Positions 17,593 to 23,851 of a stretch of 32,072 nt of DNA are shown piece by piece. Both the position numbers and the translations under genes were made by a program. Each line of letters opens with the position of its first letter. Positions within the stretch are counted from its first letter, which is position 1. The notes under the pieces were generated by a model. The model was given only the letters and a program-made list of their open reading frames with translations. It had not been told where the DNA came from and made no database searches. The stretch comes from Cellulomonas triticagri. Its GTDB lineage: Bacteria > Actinomycetota > Actinomycetes > Actinomycetales > Cellulomonadaceae. The DNA lies in NCBI RefSeq assembly GCF_003696205.1, contig NZ_RFFI01000041.1, forward strand, positions 1 through 32,072, given 5' to 3'.

Positions 17593-17655
17593 TAGTTCGT
17601 CACCGCGCCGCCGGGGGCCGCTCGGCGCCTTGCGGCGCCCTGGCAGGAGTGGGTG

Positions 17656-18555
17656 GTGAGCGTGATAGGACGGGCCCGGCGCGTCTCCGCCGTTCTCGCG
17701 GTGGTCAGCCTGGCAGGGTGCTCCGTGAGCAGTGCTGACGGGGTCTCGACGCCGAGCATTCTCGTCGAGCAGAACCGCGCGCTGTGGGTGATGCCGTTGG
17801 ACGCCTACATGGTGGACGACCAGCTCGATCATCTGGTCGACGTCTTCACGGAACCGTGCATGCAGGAGCACGGGTTCTCGTACCAGCGCCCCGCTGTCGA
17901 TGTCGCGTTGCGGTCGGAGACCGTGACGGTGAGCGGCCGGAACCTCTTCAACGTCGACGTAGCGACGGCGTGGGGTTACAGCGGGGCGCCCGATCCGAAC
18001 GACGACGCCCTGCGGGCCGCCCAGACGGACTCGATGACCTGGCCGCAGGAGCAGCTCGATCAGTACGCCGACTGTCTGCAGGATGCTCGCGAGTCGTTCC
18101 CCGCGCAGCGGATCAACAACCACGTCGCCGGTCTGGCTCTCTCCCCCTGGGAGGGGGCCAAGAGGGACCCTGACGTCCTCGAAGCGGCCGGACGATGGGT
18201 GCAGTGCATGCGACCGCTCGGTTTCACCGACCTGCCGGACAGTCCGAACGGCGACGGGGGAACACCCACGTCCTCGATGGTCGAGGCGTACACCGGACAG
18301 TCCTACAGCAAGACCTTCGACGGGGCGGCCGACCGGCAGACGGTCGAGCAGAAGGCGGAGGAGATCCGCATCGCGACCTTCGACGCCGAGTGCCAGGAGA
18401 GCTCGGGATACGCCCAGGCGCTGTACGAGGCCGAATGGGCTCGCCAGGTCTCCATCGTCCGCGAGAACGAGCCCGCCCTGACGAGCCTGCTCGATGAGAA
18501 GGCGGCTTACGAGGAGATGGCTGACGGGATCCTTCGCGGGGCCGGGCCGGGTTGA
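17656..18555 (+). CDS. Lipoprotein of an ABC export operon
   Basis: This 299-residue protein has a type II signal: RARR, a hydrophobic stretch, then lipobox SLAGC with lipidation at C22. The mature part has four further cysteines in similar short contexts (EPCMQEHGF, ADCLQDARE, VQCMRPLGF, AECQESSGY), suggesting two disulfides. I do not recognise a named family, though such lipoproteins occur beside MacB-type operons in Actinobacteria. The second GTG, at 17656, lies 6 nt after AGGAG; a GTG at 17653 is too close. The next gene starts on the last base of the stop, so co-translation with the adaptor is likely. It is probably an external component of the exporter. Confidence 0.75.
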   Translation: MSVIGRARRVSAVLAVVSLAGCSVSSADGVSTPSILVEQNRALWVMPLDAYMVDDQLDHLVDVFTEPCMQEHGFSYQRPAVDVALRSETVTVSGRNLFNVDVATAWGYSGAPDPNDDALRAAQTDSMTWPQEQLDQYADCLQDARESFPAQRINNHVAGLALSPWEGAKRDPDVLEAAGRWVQCMRPLGFTDLPDSPNGDGGTPTSSMVEAYTGQSYSKTFDGAADRQTVEQKAEEIRIATFDAECQESSGYAQALYEAEWARQVSIVRENEPALTSLLDEKAAYEEMADGILRGAGPG

Positions 18556-19796
18556 TGCGGCCTCGACGTGTCGCCATGCCGGCCGTGGTGATCGGTGTGC
18601 TCGTCGTAGGCCTCTTCGGCGGGTGGTTCGCCGCAGAGAGCTTGCAGTCCCCGGCGCAGGTCGCCGCGCGCGCGGCACCACCGGTGCCGTCGGACATCGT
18701 GGCGAGGGTGACGGTCGGTGAACTCGTGGAGCAGGTCACCGCCCGTTCGGAGATCGCCCGTGAGTCGGCGTCGAGTGTCGAGGTTGTTCTGCCCGGCGCC
18801 GAGCAGAACGTCGTGACCGTGAGCGGCGTCCCTGCTGGCACTTCGCTGAACTCGGGTGACGTCGCCCTCGAGGTCAATGGCCGTCCGGTCATCGCCACGA
18901 CCGGCGCGTTTCCGTACTACCGGGACATGGCCGAGGGAGACACGGGGCCTGACGTCGAGCAGCTGCAGCGGTTCCTGGTCAGCTGCGGGTACCGAACGGG
19001 TGGCATCGGTCAATTCGGACCCCAGACTGCACAGGCCGTGCGCCAGCTGTACCGGGCGATCGGTCACGATGTCGCCGTGCGGGAGGCGCCCGCACTTCCG
19101 GATGCAGAGTCGTCAGATCCGCAGAGCGCCGGGCTCGCGGCGACGTTCGACCCGGGCACGGGCGAGTTCACGGCGGGTGGGCCTGTCGAACCGGCGCTCG
19201 ACGCGGTCTCCGAGTCGGTGGCGGCGGACCGGCGCATCGTCGTGGTCCCTCGCAGCGAGCTCATCGTGCTGCGGTCTCTGCCGGTCGTCGCCGGAGACTC
19301 CCCTGCGGTGGGGACCGTTCTGACCGCTGAGAGCTCCACCCTCACCTTCGGTCAGGGGCCGCTCGTCGCACACGCCAAGGTCGCGGTGACGGTCCTGCCC
19401 GTGCTCGCCGAGGGGATGCCGGTGGTCCTGACCGGCGCGGACGGGACCACGGTGGACGGGATGCTGGGGCCGATTCCCACCCCCGTCACGGTCGGGGGCG
19501 AGCCCGCGACCGAGGTGGCGGTCCCGCTCGTCACCGGCGCGATCGACGCGACGTGGCTGAACACGAACGTCCTGACCGTCATCACCGTGACGGCTGTCGC
19601 CGACCAGGCACTCCGGGTCCCCTCACGCGCCGTCATCGCGCGCTCGGACGGTTCCTCGGTTGTCCAGCGTCGTGATTCGGACGGATTCTTCGACGAGATC
19701 GAGGTGCGCGAGTTGGGCCGACTGGGTGGCACGAGTGCCGTCGAGCCGGTCAGGGCTGGCGGGCTGGCGGAGGGCGACGAGGTGAAAGTGGAGTGA
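18555..19796 (+). CDS. Membrane-anchored efflux adaptor with peptidoglycan-binding domain
   Basis: This 413-residue protein has an N-terminal membrane anchor (VVIGVLVVGLFGGWFAAESL, about residues 11-30). A peptidoglycan_binding_1 domain follows at about residues 125-170 (GDTGPDVEQLQRFLVSCGYR, then FGPQTAQAVRQLYR). The C-terminal part is beta-rich and HlyD/MacA-like. It overlaps the lipoprotein stop by 1 nt and the ABC gene by 4 nt. In Gram-negative bacteria MacA links MacB to TolC; here a wall-binding module is in place of an outer-membrane partner, so the protein may guide export through the cell wall. The role is inferred; the domain order is visible. Confidence 0.82.
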   Translation: MRPRRVAMPAVVIGVLVVGLFGGWFAAESLQSPAQVAARAAPPVPSDIVARVTVGELVEQVTARSEIARESASSVEVVLPGAEQNVVTVSGVPAGTSLNSGDVALEVNGRPVIATTGAFPYYRDMAEGDTGPDVEQLQRFLVSCGYRTGGIGQFGPQTAQAVRQLYRAIGHDVAVREAPALPDAESSDPQSAGLAATFDPGTGEFTAGGPVEPALDAVSESVAADRRIVVVPRSELIVLRSLPVVAGDSPAVGTVLTAESSTLTFGQGPLVAHAKVAVTVLPVLAEGMPVVLTGADGTTVDGMLGPIPTPVTVGGEPATEVAVPLVTGAIDATWLNTNVLTVITVTAVADQALRVPSRAVIARSDGSSVVQRRDSDGFFDEIEVRELGRLGGTSAVEPVRAGGLAEGDEVKVE

Positions 19797-21727
19797 CGAC
19801 GTTCCGGCTGGTCGGTGTTCACAAGACCTACCCCGGCACGCAGCCCGTGCACGCGCTGCGTGGTGTCGACCTGGTCATCAGCTCGGGCGAGTTCGTCGTG
19901 ATCGAGGGCGCGTCAGCGAGCGGGAAGTCGACCTTGCTGAACGTGCTGGCACTCCTCGACGCCCCGACGGCCGGGCAGTACTTGATCGACGACCGCGACG
20001 TCGCGGCCTTGGACGAACGCGAACGCGCCAGGGTGCGCGGCCAGGTCTTCGGGTTCGTCTTCCAGGGGTTCCACCTGATGGACCGCCGCACTGTCGTCGA
20101 CAACGTCGAACTCGGCATGCTCTACGCGGGAGTGCCTGCGGACGTGCGGAGGCATCGTGCTCTCGCTGCACTCGAGCGCGTAGGCCTCCCCGGCACGGCG
20201 CACCGCCGTGCGAACGAACTGTCAGGCGGGCAGCGCCAGCGGGTCGCCATCGCGCGCGCTCTCTGCGTCGGATCGGGCGTCATCGTTGCCGACGAGCCGA
20301 CCGGGAACTTGGACTCCGCGACTAGCCGGACCATCCTCGAGCTCCTGCACGAGCTGCACGCGGCCGGCACAACGGTCGTCCTTGTCACTCACTCGGCCGA
20401 GATTGCGAACGGGGCGCCACGACGACTGCTGGTGCGTGACGGCCGCATCGCAGTCGGTCCCCCCGCGGTGCCCCGGACGGCGTTCGATGGGGAGGACTTC
20501 GCGTCGGCGCCGGTCGCTCCCACGGCCACGCGGCCCGCGCGGGTCTCATCGCTGACCATTGCTCGCGACGCGGCGGCGTCGGTCCTGTCGCGACGCGGAC
20601 GCGCCGGATCGCTCGCCGCCGGCGTCGCAGTGGGAGTCGCGCTGGCGTTGACGACGATCGGGGTGTCCGCGTCCGCACAGGCCCAGGTGTCCGAACGATT
20701 CGACGCCCAGCTTAACCGGGCGGTCGCCCTCTCCCGCGAGGTGCCGAACCCCGAATCCGGCGCCCTCGTGGTCGTCGACGGAACGACGCCAGGCGTGTCG
20801 CGGGAGTCGGTCGCGACGCTGGAGGCGTTGCCCGGGGTGGACTTCGGCGCACTACTCACGCGCAACGACTCGGTCTCCGTCGCCTTGCCCGGAGCGGGTT
20901 CACCTCCGGCCGATGCATTTCTAATGGGAGCGACAGAAGACATTGTGCCCGCCGCTCAGCTCGACGTGCGCTGGGCTGGCGATGCGCCCACCGCGCTCGC
21001 CGAGGACGAGATCCTGATCGGCGGTGTGCTGAACGCGCAGCTCGACCTCGGCCCGCTCAGTGCGCGCCCCCAGGTGCTGCTCGACGGACGCCCGTTCGCC
21101 GTCCGCGGGATCGTCAGCAGCGGCATCCGGGTGACGAACGTCACTCAAGCGGTCATCACCACCGTGGACGTCGCGGCGACCATGCGAACGGCGAGCGTGG
21201 ACGAGATCTACCTCCGCACCGCGGCCGGCGCCGCGGGACAGGTCGCCCGCCAGGCTCCGCTCGTCCTTCGGCCTCAGTCTCCGGAGAGTTTCACCGTCAG
21301 CGTCCCGCCCGACCCCGCGACCCTGCGAGGACAGATCGAAGGCGATGTCCGCACCATCCTCCTCGTCCTGACCGCGGTCGCCGTCCTCGCCTCCGTCGTC
21401 TCGCTGACCAGCGCCATGACGATGTCTGTGCTCGAACGCTCCCAGGAGTTCGGCATGCGGCGTGCCATCGGCGCTCAGGCTCGCCACATCGGTGCTCTCG
21501 TCATGTGCGAGGCGTCGCTCGTCGGAGCGATTGGTGGCGCGGCGGGCGCGGTGACAGGGGTGCTCGCCCTGCTCCTCATCACGATCGCTCGGCGGTGGAC
21601 ACCCGTCCTCGATCTCGTCCACATCCCGCTCGCTGTCGCGGGAGGAGTCGCCGTCGGGGTCCTTGGTGGCGTCGCGGCGTCCGTCCGCTCTCGGCGGATT
21701 CAACCGAGCGAAGCGCTCCGTAGCTGA
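19793..21727 (+). CDS. MacB-like fused ABC ATPase-permease
   Basis: This 644-residue protein joins an N-terminal ATPase to a MacB/FtsX permease. The ATPase shows Walker A GASASGKST (residues 39-47), LSGGQRQRVAIARAL, and Walker B VIVADEPTGNLD. A first membrane segment lies near residue 285 (SLAAGVAVGVALALTTIGVS). A ~240-residue external domain follows, then three C-terminal segments (ILLVLTAVAVLASVVSLTSA; VGAIGGAAGAVTGVLALLLI; IPLAVAGGVAVGVLGGVAAS). The sequence ERSQEFGMRRAIGAQ is the typical MacB motif before the second of these. The family exports peptides, lipoproteins or drugs by mechanotransmission, not by a classic channel. GTG overlaps the adaptor stop. A hairpin follows at 21804. Confidence 0.92.
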   Translation: MTTFRLVGVHKTYPGTQPVHALRGVDLVISSGEFVVIEGASASGKSTLLNVLALLDAPTAGQYLIDDRDVAALDERERARVRGQVFGFVFQGFHLMDRRTVVDNVELGMLYAGVPADVRRHRALAALERVGLPGTAHRRANELSGGQRQRVAIARALCVGSGVIVADEPTGNLDSATSRTILELLHELHAAGTTVVLVTHSAEIANGAPRRLLVRDGRIAVGPPAVPRTAFDGEDFASAPVAPTATRPARVSSLTIARDAAASVLSRRGRAGSLAAGVAVGVALALTTIGVSASAQAQVSERFDAQLNRAVALSREVPNPESGALVVVDGTTPGVSRESVATLEALPGVDFGALLTRNDSVSVALPGAGSPPADAFLMGATEDIVPAAQLDVRWAGDAPTALAEDEILIGGVLNAQLDLGPLSARPQVLLDGRPFAVRGIVSSGIRVTNVTQAVITTVDVAATMRTASVDEIYLRTAAGAAGQVARQAPLVLRPQSPESFTVSVPPDPATLRGQIEGDVRTILLVLTAVAVLASVVSLTSAMTMSVLERSQEFGMRRAIGAQARHIGALVMCEASLVGAIGGAAGAVTGVLALLLITIARRWTPVLDLVHIPLAVAGGVAVGVLGGVAASVRSRRIQPSEALRS

Positions 21728-21803
21728 CCGGTGGGACCGTTCGTGCAACCCCGCCCGTGTTCCCGGGCCCGCGACTCGGCGCAGCCGTCGCCCCGCAGCT
21801 ACG

Positions 21804-21838
21804 CGAAGGTCTGACCGCCGGGGCCGGTCAGACCTTCG
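21804..21838 (+). terminator. Hairpin terminator after the export operon
   Basis: CGAAGGTCTGACCG pairs perfectly with CGGTCAGACCTTCG (14 bp, 7-nt loop) 77 bp after the MacB-like stop. There is only a short, weak T content after the stem. It closes the lipoprotein-adaptor-ABC operon. Confidence 0.72.
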
Positions 21839-21989
21839 TGTAAGGGGGGCTGCCGAGGCTGAAGCCGTGCGAGCTGGACCGCGATCAGCGCGACGTCGCG
21901 CTGCGCCGGATCGACGCCCGGGCACCAGCGCGCACGCGGCCACGCGCGCCCAGACGACATCGAGAAGGCCGTGGTCCGAGTCTCGAGGC

Positions 21990-22110
21990 GCGCCCCGGGT
22001 TGTCCGCCGCTGCTACGCGGGTTGGAACTGCTCGGTGAGTGCAGCGTAGTGCGCGGTCTCGTGCTCGACGGGAGGGACGTTGCCGAGGGAGCCGGGCAAG
22101 CTCCGGATCG
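21990..22110 (-). mobile_element. IS3-family remnant with transposase C-terminus
   Basis: On the minus strand the frame ending at 22013 reads GSLGNVPPVEHETAHYAAL and ends EQFQPA, the usual C-terminus of IS3 orfB. Just beyond the stop, CAACCCGGGG resembles an IS3-type end, so the left border is set near 21990. Upstream, the frame runs directly into the duplicated diguanylate cyclase sequence, so the rest of the transposase is gone. About 150 bp to the left (21839-21989) hold no feature I can name. Confidence 0.65.
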
Positions 22111-22111
22111 T

Positions 22112-22277
22112 CGAGGGCGCCGCCGCGACGACGCCCGCCGAGCACCTGCGCCGCCACCTCGGGGCACGCGCGACCGAGGACCGGCGCGGCGTCGAGCGGC
22201 GTGAGGGCGACCGGCGGGTGCAGGAGCGTCGCGACCGCGAGGACGTCGTCGCCGAGGGGTGCGACGCCGCGCGCTGA
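22112..22277 (+). pseudogene. Diguanylate cyclase 3' fragment
   Basis: The fragment encodes exactly the last 54 residues (EGAAATTPAEH... to the C-terminal AAR) of the protein at 12815-14056, with no amino-acid difference. The whole membrane part and GGDEF domain are missing, and an IS3 remnant abuts its 5' side. The four nucleotide differences (for example CGA/CGT and CGC/CGT) all leave the protein unchanged. Confidence 0.88.
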
Positions 22278-22496
22278 CGTGCGCGGGGGCGCGGGCCCGG
22301 TAGCCGCGCCAGGAGCGCGCTGACGCGCTGCGCCGACGGCGGGGCAGCGGGTCGCCGTCGGCCGCCACGCGCGATCCTCCACGGTGTCGTGCCGCGAGGT
22401 CCCGCGCCCGCAGGCCACGGCCCGCGGGGTCGCCAGCCGCCCGATCGCGCGCGGTCCGGTCGGCAGGCACCGGGACCGTCCGACCCCGGGATGCAC

Positions 22497-22526
22497 GAAG
22501 GCCCGGACCGTGAGGTCCGGGCCTTC
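22497..22526. terminator. Terminator of tRNA-Pro
   Basis: The 13-bp perfect stem GAAGGCCCGGACC/GGTCCGGGCCTTC has a 4-nt loop. It lies 8 nt beyond the 3' end of tRNA-Pro on the minus strand, the expected place for its terminator. It is identical to the hairpin at 14273-14302. Confidence 0.75.
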
Positions 22527-22534
22527 ATCACCGG

Positions 22535-22608
22535 TCGGGGTGGCGGGATTCGAACCCACGACCTCCTCGTCCCGAACGAGGCGCGCTACCAAGCTGCGCC
22601 ACACCCCG
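22535..22608 (-). tRNA. tRNA-Pro (anticodon CGG)
   Basis: The minus strand folds into a 74-nt cloverleaf. Acceptor CGGGGTG pairs with CACCCCG plus discriminator A. The D arm contains GCGCAGCTTGGTAGCGC, and the anticodon arm CCTCG-TTCGGGA-CGAGG gives anticodon CGG. The T arm carries GGTTCGAATCC. CCA is not encoded. Its 3' half borders the island, the usual side for integration. The only nearby relative is the 12-nt stump at 14311-14322, so this appears to be the functional copy. Confidence 0.95.
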
Positions 22609-22864
22609 GTGAAGCCTGCCCAGCATAGCCGACGTCGGCCGGTGGTCGTGAATCGGGCGCGGGCCCCGGACCTGCGGCGGCGTGGAGGGTGACCGGCGTC
22701 ATAGGGGACGCGGCCGGTCACCGCCCGAGCCGCACGGCGGCGACCGCGTGCCCGTGGGGCGCGACGCGCGGGTCGGCGACGTCGTGCGGTCCCGCGCGCC
22801 GGGTCGGCGGCAGGGAAGTCGTCGCGACGCGGGTGCCCCGGGCCGGGACGGTCGTCCTGCGGGC
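22609..22864. other. Intergenic stretch between tRNA-Pro and the phosphoesterase gene
   Basis: No supported gene is present. On the minus strand TATGCT, about 20 nt before the tRNA 5' end, could be its -10 box. A 10-bp stem with a 15-nt loop (GGTGACCGGC at 22688-22697 and its complement at 22713-22722) could terminate the phosphoesterase-ponA2 operon. Both are weak calls. Confidence 0.4.
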
Positions 22865-23851
22865 TCAGACCGCCACGAGCGTCAGCAGGGTCGCCTCGGG
22901 CCGGCAGGCGAACCGCACGGGCGCGTAGGGCGAGGTGCCGAGCCCGCCGGACACGTGCAGCCACGTCGACCCTGACCCGTCGAGGGCGTCCGGGCGCGCG
23001 CCCGGCCACCCGTGCAGGCCCTTGGCCCGGCCCCGGTCGAGGTCGCAGTTGGTGACCAACGCGCCGTACCCGGGGACGGCGAGCTGGCCGCCGTGCGTGT
23101 GCCCGGCGAGGACGAGGTCCGCGCCGTCGGCGTGCATGGCGTCCAGCACCCGCCGGTAGGGCGCGTGCGTGACACCGAGGTGCAGGTCGACCTCCGGGGC
23201 GGACCGCTCGTCGCGGCGGAGCACGCCGGCGTCGTCCCGCACCGGCGCGGGACGGACGTCGTCGGGGCCGCCCGCGGCGGGGAACCGGTCGCGGTCCAGG
23301 TGGGCGTCGTCGGTGCCGACCAGGCTGATCCGGCGCCCGGCGACCTCGACCACGTCGCGCCGGTTCGTCAGGTCGACCCAGCCCGCGGACGTGAACCGGC
23401 GGCCGAGCTCGCGCCACGGCAGCTCGCGCGGCGGCTCGTCCCGGGTGACCCGGGCGTCGGGCAGCAGGTACCGCGCCGGGTTCTTGGGGGTGGGCGCGAA
23501 GAAGTCGTTCGAGCCCCACACGAACGCCCCGGGTGTCGCGAGGTGCGGCTCCAGGGCGTGCAGCAGCGCCGGCATGGCCTCGACGTGCGCCCAGTTGTCA
23601 CCGGTGTCGACCACGAGGTCCGGGCGCAGCGACGCGAGGTCGCGCACCCAGTCGACCTTGCGGTGCTGGCCCGGCGTCAGGTGCAGGTCGGACAGGTGCA
23701 GGACGCGCAGCGGGTCCCCGCCGGGCGGCAGCACCGGGACGGTGACCTCGCGCAGCGTGTACCAGCGGGACTCGACGAGAGTGCCCCACGCGAGCGCGCC
23801 CGCGCCCGCGAGGGCCGCCGCGCCGAGGGCCCGGGTGACGGGGGACGCCAC
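22865..23851 (-). CDS. Membrane-anchored metallophosphoesterase
   Basis: This 328-residue calcineurin-like phosphoesterase has an N-terminal hydrophobic anchor (ALGAAALAGAGALAWGTLV). The metal motifs are LRVLHLSDLHL, VVDTGDNWAH, and GHTHGGQ near the C-terminus. The third motif, usually GNHD, reads GSND, so the Asn/His pair is altered; I recall this variant from the actinobacterial family beside ponA2. The GTG start overlaps the ponA2 stop (TAGTG), so the two are co-translated. The position matches M. tuberculosis Rv3683 after ponA2. A role in wall or lipid metabolism is inferred from context; the substrate is unknown. Confidence 0.88.
   Translation of the reverse strand: MASPVTRALGAAALAGAGALAWGTLVESRWYTLREVTVPVLPPGGDPLRVLHLSDLHLTPGQHRKVDWVRDLASLRPDLVVDTGDNWAHVEAMPALLHALEPHLATPGAFVWGSNDFFAPTPKNPARYLLPDARVTRDEPPRELPWRELGRRFTSAGWVDLTNRRDVVEVAGRRISLVGTDDAHLDRDRFPAAGGPDDVRPAPVRDDAGVLRRDERSAPEVDLHLGVTHAPYRRVLDAMHADGADLVLAGHTHGGQLAVPGYGALVTNCDLDRGRAKGLHGWPGARPDALDGSGSTWLHVSGGLGTSPYAPVRFACRPEATLLTLVAV

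Larger units (their letters stand above)
22112..22546. repeat. Right copy of the direct repeat flanking the island
   Basis: This is the partner of 13891-14322. The alignment is nearly colinear: the offset changes by only 3 nt from one end to the other. It runs from the diguanylate cyclase fragment through a diverged spacer and an identical hairpin into tRNA-Pro. The match presumably once extended further into the tRNA, but the left copy is cut there. Confidence 0.88.

Noticed and set aside
17624..17639. Small hairpin GGCGCC-TTGC-GGCGCC between the I36 gene and the lipoprotein gene as terminator
   Set aside because: The stem is only 6 bp, too weak to claim; it does not settle whether the two genes are co-transcribed.
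13891..22546. Simple tRNA-integrated element with integrase and short attachment cores
   Set aside because: No tyrosine or serine integrase frame is seen, and the repeats are ~432 bp long and include coding sequence, unlike normal attachment cores.
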